Assembly: GCA_050250395.1 (NCBI GenBank)
Contig: JBFWOQ010000013.1
Location: 9,785-73,784 of the forward strand
DNA: 64,000 nucleotides
Source: JAGPUQ01 sp050250395
GTDB lineage: Bacteria; Pseudomonadota; Gammaproteobacteria; Pseudomonadales; Porticoccaceae
Direction: 5' to 3'
Shown: positions 57,701 to 63,893 of the stretch, piece after piece
How the letters are laid out: every line of letters starts with the position of its first letter
How positions within the stretch are numbered: the stretch's first letter is position 1
Translations under genes and position numbers: made by a program
Notes under the pieces: generated by a model
Databases searched by the model: none
What the model was told of the DNA's origin: nothing
What the model saw: the letters and a program-made list of their open reading frames with translations, nothing else

Positions 57701-58026
57701 CATCGACCATCGGCCTTATCGCGTTGTCGGGCATCGTGGTGCGCAATTCGATTCTGTTGATCGAGTTCATCCAGGTGAACGTCCGCAACGGTGTCCCCAT
57801 GCGGCGGGCTGCCCGCGAAGCGGGCGCGGTGCGCGCCAAACCCATCATCCTGACAGCGCTGGCGGGGATTGCCGGTGGGCTCTTCATTCTGCCCGACGCC
57901 ATGTTGCACGGCATGGGCGTTGCGCTGATCTTCGGGCTGATCTCGTCCACCGTGCTGACGCTGATCGTGATTCCCGCTGTCTATGTGTGGTTGCGTGACG
58001 ACGGCATCCCCATAGCCGCTGGTTGA
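54760..58026 (+). CDS. RND (AcrB/HAE1-type) efflux transporter
   Basis: The 1088-residue inner membrane pump starts at GTG 54760, with GGAG eight bases upstream. It has the RND plan of two repeats, each with one helix, a large periplasmic loop and five more helices. The proton-relay aspartates are the pair at about 423-424 in AILADDAIVITENISRHW. GFVGPFLYPIPVAAIAAML and GLIALSGIVVRNSILLIEF are other family blocks. Substrate is unknown. The last codons are unusual: the TGA stop at 58024-58026 lies inside the left end of a dispersed repeat (GTTGAAAAAC). Confidence 0.93.
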   Translation: MAEPSFAGRITRAFAHSALTPLILVVSLVLGAMALTSMPQEEDPQITVPFVDVFIGTSGLKADAVVELVTKPFEDILKGIDNVEHTYSTTRDDGVVFTIRFDARFDDDIAVARVNDAIDANRYRMPPNIQEPLVIGRSIDDVAVIVLTLAPKPGNEGRWQWGALYDLAEELQHELVKGSNVGLTYIVGGKPQEVRIEPDPELLSVYGVTLNQLVAKIRSANQTFVAGGLGGENQLVPVIVGQSLQNNADIGLLVVTTQDGRPVYVRDVARVMVGESIATQRAWQLTPSLGPDGERTFQSLPAVTLAIAKRKGSNGVQISEDVLKRLELVRGRLIPAGVDVSVSRDYGETARHKSHEMMLHLALATVAIILIMVAFLGWREGVVVLIVIPATILLTFFVSWLLGITLNRLTMYGIIFSVAILADDAIVITENISRHWRMLHGRTWTAAAVDAVAEVGNPTIIATFTVVMAMLPLLFVEGFVGPFLYPIPVAAIAAMLFSLMLAVTVAPWAMLLLTHRNDDMASIGADTRAHAMAGTSHDDAEVSGGMFGTLFRRCAGGLLLTPRRARLTLFGVVLLTFLTFLMPYFKLVLFKIMPFDDKQDIQIQVDLPEGSTLEATERVLKQLAGLVSDIPEIQNMQIYAGGTGPFDFYGLVRQDYMRSLPEQGELRLRLLSTWDRDRESHAIALVIRERLKGLDLPENGTVKIVEAPPGPPAPYIVIAEIYGPDADTRRATARQVRQLIDQVPELAQSDDSFGNPTQRLRISIDQASLEFHQVDEGVVYSTLKLLLNGEAMGVSQRGEGQHPLPIVLQQPRESLFLGERLLSTPIPTLTGELRELGDVLRMAREPASYPVFRRDGRFADMVTAGIRGLPYDAPMYALHTVEQLIEKASWPGGETLPVRYFGQPDDESKPALLWMGEWDVTRETFAELGAAFGFAVLGIYILVVGQFRSFKTPLVVLLPVPLSFSGIIVGHWIMGSTYSMPSTIGLIALSGIVVRNSILLIEFIQVNVRNGVPMRRAAREAGAVRAKPIILTALAGIAGGLFILPDAMLHGMGVALIFGLISSTVLTLIVIPAVYVWLRDDGIPIAAG

Positions 58027-58144
58027 AAAACTGCTGCGGCAGCCATCTGCTTCGTTGCGCGGTGCTCGCTTCCTCGCCTATCCAGCCGATAGGTCTCGGT
58101 CGCTGCGCGCCGTGCGCCTCGGGCCCCTCGCGACGTTTTTCAAC
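58022..58144. repeat. Dispersed repeat, copy 3
   Basis: Perfect 10-bp terminal inverted repeats, GTTGAAAAAC (58022-58031) and GTTTTTCAAC (58135-58144), enclose an interior sharing CTTCGTTGCGCGGTGCTCGC and GGTCGCTGCGCGCCGTGCGC with copy 1. It has the same orientation as copy 1. It overlaps the last five bases of the RND pump gene. Confidence 0.88.
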
Positions 58145-58335
58145 AAGCTGCCAGCGCCGAACTGACGGCGCTCACCGCCATCGTGCCGGGTTGGGGCGCC
58201 CGAGGGACGGTGCCGGCATGGGCTTCGCGGAGTTTGGGGCAGTCTGAGTAGCGCGGGACAGGTGTTCAGCCGCCGGGTTTTGCCCCACAATCGCCGGCGC
58301 CTTGCCCCTGTCCCACGGTTTGGAGCCTGCTTCTC
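58145..58335. promoter_or_regulatory. Region upstream of terC
   Basis: GTTTTGCCCCACAAT at 58277-58291 lies about 45 bp before the TerC start. It recurs with one difference at 53501-53515 upstream of the RND adaptor gene, both within a longer similar stretch beginning TCAGCC. ACAAT may be a -10 box, so the two may share a promoter type. Nothing else is seen. Confidence 0.35.
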
Positions 58336-59079
58336 ATGTTCGAATGGATCGCTCAGCCCGAAGCCTGGATGGCGCTGGCCACCCTGACCGCGCTCGAAGT
58401 CGTGCTCGGCATCGACAACATCATCTTTCTCGCGATTCTGGTGCAGCGGCTCCCCCCCGAACAACAGAAGTCCGCGCGCTTTTTCGGTCTCACCCTGGCG
58501 CTCGGCTTGCGACTGGTCCTGCTGACTTCGCTGGCCTGGCTGGTAAAGCTCACCGCCGATCTGTTCACGGTGCTGGGCCAGGGCATCTCCGGACGCGATC
58601 TGGTATTGATCCTGGGGGGGTTATTTCTCCTGGTCAAGGCCACCCGGGAAATCGGCCATGAGATGGATGTACGGGATCCGGCGCACGAGCTGGAAGTGCG
58701 AGGCCCGCCCGGGCGCAGCAACTACCCGCTGATGCTGATCCAGATCGGGCTGCTGGATCTGGTGTTCTCCCTGGATTCGGTCATCACGGCGGTCGGCATG
58801 GCCGATCATCTGCCGGTGATGGTGATCGCCGTTGTTATTGCGATCATTTTCATGATGCTGTTTGCGGGTTCCGTGGGCGATTTCATCACCCGGCACCCCA
58901 CGTTGAAAATGTTGGCGCTGTCGTTTCTGGTATTGGTGGGTACCGCGCTGATCGCCGACGGCCTCGATTTCCACATTCCCAAGGGCTACATCTACTTCGC
59001 GATGGCGTTCAGCTTCGGTGTCGAAATGCTCAACCAGCGCATGCACGCTCGCCGCGCCCGACATCGTCCTGGTGCCTGA
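58336..59079 (+). CDS. TerC family membrane protein
   Basis: The 247-residue product has about seven transmembrane helices. It carries TerC hallmarks LEVVLGIDNIIFLAILVQRLP near residue 22, with acidic residues inside the membrane, and IGLLDLVFSLDSVITAVGM near residue 140. TerC proteins are linked to tellurite resistance and manganese export or to metal loading of exported proteins. GGAG precedes the ATG by about 11 bases. It is followed by a marC gene 29 bp later on the same strand. Confidence 0.93.
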   Translation: MFEWIAQPEAWMALATLTALEVVLGIDNIIFLAILVQRLPPEQQKSARFFGLTLALGLRLVLLTSLAWLVKLTADLFTVLGQGISGRDLVLILGGLFLLVKATREIGHEMDVRDPAHELEVRGPPGRSNYPLMLIQIGLLDLVFSLDSVITAVGMADHLPVMVIAVVIAIIFMMLFAGSVGDFITRHPTLKMLALSFLVLVGTALIADGLDFHIPKGYIYFAMAFSFGVEMLNQRMHARRARHRPGA

Positions 59080-59108
59080 ATGGTCCCGACGCCGGAATCT
59101 CCCCGCGG

Positions 59109-59750
59109 ATGAGCGCTGAGCTGGCGATGGCTCCGGTGGCCTTTGTGCTGCTGCTGGTGGTGATCGATCCGTTCGGGCTGACGCCGATGTTTTCCGCGCT
59201 GACGGCCGGAAAAACCCCCGCGGAACGGCGTCGCATCGCCACCCGGGCGGTGCTTATCGCCGGGGGCGTGATCGCCTTTTTCATTTTTGGCGGTGGCTGG
59301 CTGCTGGACTATCTCGGTATCGGCATGCCGGCGTTTCGCATCGCCGGCGGCGTGCTGCTGTTCCGGATCGCCATGGACCTGCTGCTGGTCCGCCCCTCGG
59401 GGCTGAGCTCGGTCACGGAGCGGGAACAGAGCGAAGCCGTGCAGCGTACCGACATGGCGGTGTTTCCGCTGGCGATCCCCATGATCGCGGGACCCGGTAC
59501 GCTGACCACGGTAATGCTGCTGACCCAGGATCAGGGAGTTGCAACCGAACTGCTGATCCTGGCCCTGAGCCTGGTGGTGCTGGCCCTCACGCTGGCCATG
59601 TTTCTCTGCGCCGCGCGGGTGGAGCGGGTGCTGGGCGAGACCGGCATCAACGTCATCACGCGGCTGCTGGGGCTGCTGCTCGCCGCACTTGCAGTGCAGT
59701 TCGTGCTTGACGGGCTGCGCGCCAGCCTGCCCGGTCTCGCGGCGGGCTGA
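59109..59750 (+). CDS. MarC family integral membrane protein
   Basis: The 213-residue product with six predicted helices fits the MarC/UPF0056 family: VVIDPFGLTPMFSALT near the start, then FRIAGGVLLFRIAMDLL, VFPLAIPMIAGPGTLTTVM and a final INVITRLLGLLLAALAVQFVLDGL. Despite the name, a role in antibiotic resistance is not supported for the family and its function is unknown. It is probably cotranscribed with terC. Confidence 0.92.
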   Translation: MSAELAMAPVAFVLLLVVIDPFGLTPMFSALTAGKTPAERRRIATRAVLIAGGVIAFFIFGGGWLLDYLGIGMPAFRIAGGVLLFRIAMDLLLVRPSGLSSVTEREQSEAVQRTDMAVFPLAIPMIAGPGTLTTVMLLTQDQGVATELLILALSLVVLALTLAMFLCAARVERVLGETGINVITRLLGLLLAALAVQFVLDGLRASLPGLAAG

Positions 59751-60039
59751 CCGCAGGGCAGTTTGCGACCGGGCAAGCGCCGACTACTGCCGACTGCGGC
59801 CGACCACGACGAAGCGCCCCGATCTCCTCCGTTACCGCCCCAGCGGGAAGGGCGAGTGGACATTCTGCCGACCGCCGATGCCGGCCAGCCGCACAACGCC
59901 TCGGCAATGAACCCCGCGGACTTCAGCCGAGGCGCAGCCACGGGGTAAAGATTGTCCGCGAGCGCCCGTACTGCACCGTCATCCCGCCCAACGTGCGCCT
60001 GGTCGAAGCGCCCAGCCATGGCCAGCCGGTGCTCGTGGG
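59751..60039. other. Intergenic region containing a duplicated monooxygenase 3' end
   Basis: Between the convergent marC and GIDE-domain genes. The only recognisable content is the duplicated segment at 59868-59975. A minus-strand frame over it looks like a fused remnant rather than a gene. Confidence 0.5.
59868..59975 (-). pseudogene. Duplicated fragment of a Baeyer-Villiger monooxygenase 3' end
   Basis: This segment is very similar over about 105 bp to 61951-62055, which contains the last codons and downstream sequence of the intact monooxygenase gene at 62006-63676. Shared strings include CCGACCGCCGATGCCGG and CAGCCGCACAACG. Translated on the minus strand it reads RALADNLYP where the intact protein has RTLAENHYP. 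After this the frame is altered and the stop is lost. The rest of the gene is absent. The two copies are in the same orientation and bracket about 2 kb. Confidence 0.75.
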
Positions 60040-60984
60040 TCAGGTTTTCGCCACTATCCGGAATCCGATCAGGAGCACCAGCAGGCCGAGCCCGAGGACG
60101 GCGACGAGCACCGCGCCAACGATACCTCCCCGCAGTAGCGCGAGGTGCTTGCTTGGCTCGGTGGTGGCCATCAGAAAGGGCGTGGCGCCATCGCCGGGGC
60201 GTTTGATCAGGAACCGGCTCGTGACGTCCGCCACCGACGCCTGAACCGCTGCGGTCGGCGTCCGCGAATCGGGCGCGTCGTCACTTTCGTCGATCCAGTC
60301 GTCATCGTCATCGTCATCGTCTTCGTCGTCATCGGCGTCAGCCGACCATCGCTCGACGATCTCGCCCAGCACGAAGAGCGGATCACCTGCGTAGATGCGT
60401 TCCTCGCTGAACCGATAGCGCCGATCGCCGGTGCCCGAGACTTCGATCTGCAGGCCCTCTCCCTTGGGGTTTTCCCAGGGCTTGAAGCGCGGCGGATTGC
60501 GGTCGGTAGGCACTTCGCGCGGTCCGTACCAGAGGCTCTTGTCGCTCGGCGTGACATCGGCACCGTAGGGATCGACCGCGATCTCGGCGGCGTCGAACCG
60601 CAGCAGCAGCGGCGCTTCGCTCTCCTCGGCCCGGAGCGTATGCCAACTGCCCGAGTGCTCGCTCGAGGATCGCTTCCACTCCTCGACGCGGACCCGGTAC
60701 CACACGCAGGGCGCGCTCGTGAGGAGTGCGGTCAACGGCTTGCCGGCCACCGGGGTGGCGATGCCGTCGACCCTGGCCGGGCCGGGTCGCGCCGCCGCCG
60801 GAGAGATCGCGGGCGTCGACTCGATCGCCCGCATCTGCCGCTGGGTGCGGCGCGCGACGAATGTGCCGATGCCGACCATGGCGGCCGGTACCCCGGCCAG
60901 CAGCAGTAAGACCGCCGGCGAAGCGCCAGCAACGAACTCGACGATTCCCACCTGCACCCCTCCCGAAGATCCCTGTTCGGTCAC
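60040..60984 (-). CDS. GIDE-domain membrane protein
   Basis: The 314-residue product has a hydrophobic N-terminal segment (SPAVLLLLAGVPAAMVGIGTF), then a domain with CVWYRVRVEEWKRSSS, PLLLRFDAAEIAVDPYGADV and RYRFSEERIYAGDPLFVLGE. These fit the GIDE/MULAN-type domain known from a mitochondrial E3 ligase and from uncharacterised bacterial proteins; no RING domain is present. A run of acidic residues (about 228-245), encoded by repeated GTCATC units on the plus strand, precedes the C-terminal helix near residue 290. The start is GTG 60984 without a strong ribosome binding site, so it is uncertain. Function unknown. Confidence 0.75.
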   Translation of the reverse strand: MTEQGSSGGVQVGIVEFVAGASPAVLLLLAGVPAAMVGIGTFVARRTQRQMRAIESTPAISPAAARPGPARVDGIATPVAGKPLTALLTSAPCVWYRVRVEEWKRSSSEHSGSWHTLRAEESEAPLLLRFDAAEIAVDPYGADVTPSDKSLWYGPREVPTDRNPPRFKPWENPKGEGLQIEVSGTGDRRYRFSEERIYAGDPLFVLGEIVERWSADADDDEDDDDDDDDWIDESDDAPDSRTPTAAVQASVADVTSRFLIKRPGDGATPFLMATTEPSKHLALLRGGIVGAVLVAVLGLGLLVLLIGFRIVAKT

Positions 60985-61239
60985 ATCTTATTCTGATAAT
61001 CGACGCGTTGAAAAACGCCCTATTCCCCCTCGATGGTCGCCGGGTTAACAAAGATACTTCAGACGTCTATTCGTTTTGTTGCCGGGCTGCGGTTCCGGTT
61101 CTAGCCATTGGCAATTGCCTGTCACCATCATTCTTACTTCAAGAGGAACACCGGCATCGAGGTGTCGGCGCCCCCCTTCAAACAGGAGCTGAACGACCGC
61201 GTCGTGGCCGCTGATGGTAGTGAGCGTCAGCGCGGTCCG

Positions 61240-61527
61240 CTACTTCGCTGCGGAGGAACCGGGCCTCCTCGCGCCCTCCTTGCCGCACTGGCCGGGGCAG
61301 CGGCACTTTTTCACGCACAGGTCCTTGAGCGGTCCGTCGTGCTTGTTGCCATAGCACAGGCAGTTCTTCCCCGGGCCCGACTCCTTCGCGCCTTGCGAAG
61401 CGCCGGCCGTGCCCTGCGGCGCGCTCGGCGGATCGGCGATGGCGCTACTGGCGCCCGCGACCAAGGCGATGGCGACGGTGAGGGACAGTACGAGTCGTGC
61501 CGGGCTCCAACTCTCCGCGAATCTCAT
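61240..61527 (-). CDS. Small secreted cysteine-rich protein
   Basis: The 95-residue product has a clear Sec signal (LVLSLTVAIALVAGASSAIA, cleavage near residue 31) and a Gly/Ser/Pro-rich spacer. A compact block with six cysteines follows (NCLCYGNKHDGPLKDLCVKK, then CRCPGQC). GAGGAG lies nine bases before the ATG, which argues that it is real. Six cysteines in 30 residues suggest disulfide bonds or metal binding in the periplasm or outside. I do not recognise the family. It lies inside the mosaic region between the GIDE gene and the guaA fragment. Confidence 0.65.
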   Translation of the reverse strand: MRFAESWSPARLVLSLTVAIALVAGASSAIADPPSAPQGTAGASQGAKESGPGKNCLCYGNKHDGPLKDLCVKKCRCPGQCGKEGARRPGSSAAK

Positions 61528-61717
61528 CTTCGGCGCTCCTCTGGGTTCGCGCTGCGTGCCAACCAGTCCGAGACTTCATCGGTGAACGGACTTTGACGAA
61601 TTGGAAGAATAGACGCCCTTTTTCCCCGCCGGTCAACCTATGATTTTCCCCGGCAAGGCGGCCAAACCGCCCGGACAGCCTGCTTACACTCTCCAAAACC
61701 GGCCTGCATCGCGCGGC

Positions 61718-61801
61718 GATCCGCTTTGGCAAATCCCTGCCCTGCTCCGCCAAATGGGCAGTGAATGCGGGGTAATGCGCTTCGACGATCCGATGGAGAA
61801 C
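61718..61801 (-). pseudogene. IS91-family transposase fragment
   Basis: The minus-strand translation reads VLHRIVEAHYPAFTAHLAEQ followed by GRDLPKRI. This matches the start of the zinc-binding N-terminal domain of IS91-type (rolling-circle) transposases, in which a tyrosine/histidine-rich ...HYPAF..LAEQGR.LP segment is followed by a FEDYLKCG block. The latter is missing here, so only about 28 codons remain. It begins five bases after the guaA fragment ends. Confidence 0.55.
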
Positions 61802-61805
61802 GGCT

Positions 61806-61940
61806 TTTCCCGGGACGGTGGCGCTGCCCCATCCCCGCCGGCAGGCCCAGTTCGAGGCCGATGGCGCGCACCTTGTCCTTGAACAGCTCGCGCAGTGGCT
61901 CGACCAGTTTGAACTGCATGTGCTCGGGCAGCCCGCCGAC
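61806..61940 (-). pseudogene. GMP synthase (guaA) internal fragment
   Basis: The minus-strand translation VGGLPEHMQFKLVEPLRELF then KDKVRAIGLELGLP matches the C-terminal dimerisation region of GuaA, where the family reads GGLP...LVEPLRELFKDEVR..GLELGLP followed by RHPFPGPG. Here that last motif is reduced to RHRPGK, suggesting a small deletion. Roughly 45 codons remain of a gene of about 525. No start, no stop and no flanking guaB are present. Confidence 0.75.
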
Positions 61941-61960
61941 CGCCGACCGCCGACCGCCGA
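61933..61960. repeat. Tandem CCGACCG heptamers
   Basis: The heptamer CGACCGC (and phase variants) is repeated about three and a half times just where the duplicated monooxygenase flank meets the guaA fragment. The homologous place in the other copy (59868) has only one unit, so the array expanded or formed at the junction. Confidence 0.7.
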
Positions 61961-62005
61961 TGCCGGCGCCAGCCGCACAACGGCTCGGCAATGAACCCGC
62001 GGACG

Positions 62006-63676
62006 TCAGCTGAGGCGCATCCCCGGGTAATGATTCTCCGCGAGCGTCCTGCATTCCTGTCGGAACACCGGCGCCGGCGCCGCGTACAGCAGCAGTGCGC
62101 GTGGTTTGCCGGGGATATTGCTGCCCATGATCCAGCTGTCCGTTTTGCTCAGCAGCGTCTTGTCGGCTTCCGCTTCGGCGTGGCGGGTCCAGGCCGTTTC
62201 GGCCTCGGGTGTCGGCACCACTTCCTGGAGGTTGCGCTCGCGCATGTACGTCATCAGGTCGGTTACCCAGTCCACGGTGATCTGCGCGCAGCGGGGCAGA
62301 TTGCAGAATGCGGCGTGGGGGCCGATGTGCATGAACATGTTGGGAAAGCCGCTGACCTGAAGGCCCATGAAGGTTTTCAGCTCACGCGACCATTTGTCCT
62401 TGACCGAGCTGCCGTCCGGGCCGCGGATGTCGATGCGTGAAATGGCGCCGGTACCGGCATCGAAGCCGGTCGCGAAGATGATCGCGTCGAGCTCGTACTC
62501 CGCAGCCGTGGTCTTGATCCCTTTCGGCGTGATGCGCTCGATGGGGTTTTCGCGGATATCGACCAGGGTCACATTGTCCTGGTTGTAGACCTCGTAATAG
62601 TTGGTCTCCATGGGTACCCGGCGCTGGCCGAAGCCGTGAGTGGTCGGCACCAGCTTCGCGGCGACGGCGGGATCCCTGACGCGCTCGCGAATCTTGCGGG
62701 CGACGAAATCCGACAGCACTTTGTTGGCCCGCATGTCGGTCATGACATCGTGGAAATTGGCGAGCCAGAGCGCGAAGCCGCGACCGTGGTTGTAGAGCTT
62801 CTCGAACAGCGCCTCACGCTCTTCGGGGCTGACATCGAACACTGAGCGCGGATCGAACTTGTGCATGAAGGCACCCGCGGTTTCGTCGCAGAGCCGGAAA
62901 ATTTCCGGGTAGCTGGCTTTCAACGCCGCCTGCTCTTCCGGTTGGATCGGTCCGTTGTGCAGCGGCACGCACCAGTTCGCGGTGCGCTGGAAGACGTGCA
63001 GACTGGCGGCGCCGGCCGCAAGGTGCGGAATCAACTGCACCGCCGTCGCGCCGGTGCCGATGATGCCGACCCGCTTGCCCCGATAGACCGATTTGTCGCC
63101 GCCCAGGCCGTTGGGCTCATGGGGCCAGCGGGAGGTGTGAAAGGATTTGCCCTGGAAGCTGTCGATGCCCGGGATGTCGGGAAACTGCGTCGCCGACAGC
63201 AGGCCGGTCGCCATTACCATGAAGCGCGCGCGAAGGGTTGTACCGGCCTCGGTGACAATGTCCCAGCAGTGCGCACCGGCATCGAAAGTCGCTGCCTCGA
63301 CGCGCGTGTTGAACTGTATCAGCGGACGCAGGTTGAACTTGTCGGCGACGTGATTCAGGTACGCCAGCGTCTCCGGCTGGGATGCAAAATGTTCGCTCCA
63401 GTTCCACTCTTGCAGCAGTTCGTCCGAGAACGAATAGGCGTAGGTGTAACTTTCGGAATCGAAGCGCGCGCCGGGATAGCGGTTCCAGTACCAGGTGCCG
63501 CCGACACCGCTGCCGGCTTCGATCCCCAGGACCGAAAAACCCGCTTCGCGCAGGCGGTAGAGCTGGTACAGGCCGGAAACGCCGGCGCCGATGACCACGG
63601 CGTCATACTGCAAAGCCGCGCTGCTGGCGGGACGGGGCGCGGACGTGTTGGCGGATACTGCTGGTGCATTTGGCAT
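62006..63676 (-). CDS. Flavin-containing (Baeyer-Villiger) monooxygenase
   Basis: The 556-residue FAD/NADPH enzyme has GAGVSGLYQLYRLREAG near residue 30, GGTWYWNRYPGARFDSESY, the complete Baeyer-Villiger fingerprint FQGKSFHTSRWP near residue 175 and the second nucleotide-binding GTGATAVQLIPHL. It resembles the cyclohexanone/phenylacetone monooxygenase branch and lacks the long N-terminal extension of the other copy at 10.2 kb. AGGAG lies eight bases before the ATG. Its 3' end and flank are duplicated at 59868-59975. A REP-bearing element lies upstream. Substrate unknown. Confidence 0.93.
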   Translation of the reverse strand: MPNAPAVSANTSAPRPASSAALQYDAVVIGAGVSGLYQLYRLREAGFSVLGIEAGSGVGGTWYWNRYPGARFDSESYTYAYSFSDELLQEWNWSEHFASQPETLAYLNHVADKFNLRPLIQFNTRVEAATFDAGAHCWDIVTEAGTTLRARFMVMATGLLSATQFPDIPGIDSFQGKSFHTSRWPHEPNGLGGDKSVYRGKRVGIIGTGATAVQLIPHLAAGAASLHVFQRTANWCVPLHNGPIQPEEQAALKASYPEIFRLCDETAGAFMHKFDPRSVFDVSPEEREALFEKLYNHGRGFALWLANFHDVMTDMRANKVLSDFVARKIRERVRDPAVAAKLVPTTHGFGQRRVPMETNYYEVYNQDNVTLVDIRENPIERITPKGIKTTAAEYELDAIIFATGFDAGTGAISRIDIRGPDGSSVKDKWSRELKTFMGLQVSGFPNMFMHIGPHAAFCNLPRCAQITVDWVTDLMTYMRERNLQEVVPTPEAETAWTRHAEAEADKTLLSKTDSWIMGSNIPGKPRALLLYAAPAPVFRQECRTLAENHYPGMRLS

Positions 63677-63714
63677 GTTATTGCTCCTGAAATTGGTCTT
63701 ATGTTGTGGAGGTT

Positions 63715-63878
63715 CTTAGGGAAACGCTGAACAATACGTGTCGACCGTCATGCCCGCGAAAGCGGGCATCCAGGTTTTCCCACAGTCTCAATCAGTTGCG
63801 GACGTATGGATTCCCGCTGAAGCCTGCCCCCGACTCCGATCGGGGGCGGGAATGACGAATAAATCAGCGCTTCCTTAG
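63715..63878. mobile_element. REP-bearing MITE-like element
   Basis: Imperfect terminal inverted repeats CTTAGGGAAACGCTGA (63715-63730) and TCAGCGCTTCCTTAG (63864-63878) enclose two REP-type hairpins: ATGCCCGC/GCGGGCAT around GAAA (about 63753-63772) and a CCTGCCCCCGA/TCGGGGGCGGG palindrome (63820-63850). The unit ends where an IS5-type element begins. It lies about 40 bp upstream of the monooxygenase start codon, so it may affect that gene's promoter. Confidence 0.7.
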
Positions 63879-63893
63879 AGGGTGTTTACAAAA

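Larger units (their letters stand above)
61528..62005. other. Mosaic intergenic region of gene fragments
   Basis: The 478 bp upstream of the cysteine-rich gene hold, in minus-strand order, the flank of the duplicated monooxygenase end, a CGGCGGT tandem repeat, a guaA fragment and a transposase fragment, abutting almost without spacers. The last part (61528-61715) has nothing recognisable beyond the promoter area of the small gene. Confidence 0.6.

Noticed and set aside
59531..60019. Minus-strand frame of 162 codons across the end of marC
   Set aside because: It overlaps the C-terminal third of marC and the degenerate monooxygenase fragment. Only the RALADNLYP part resembles a protein.
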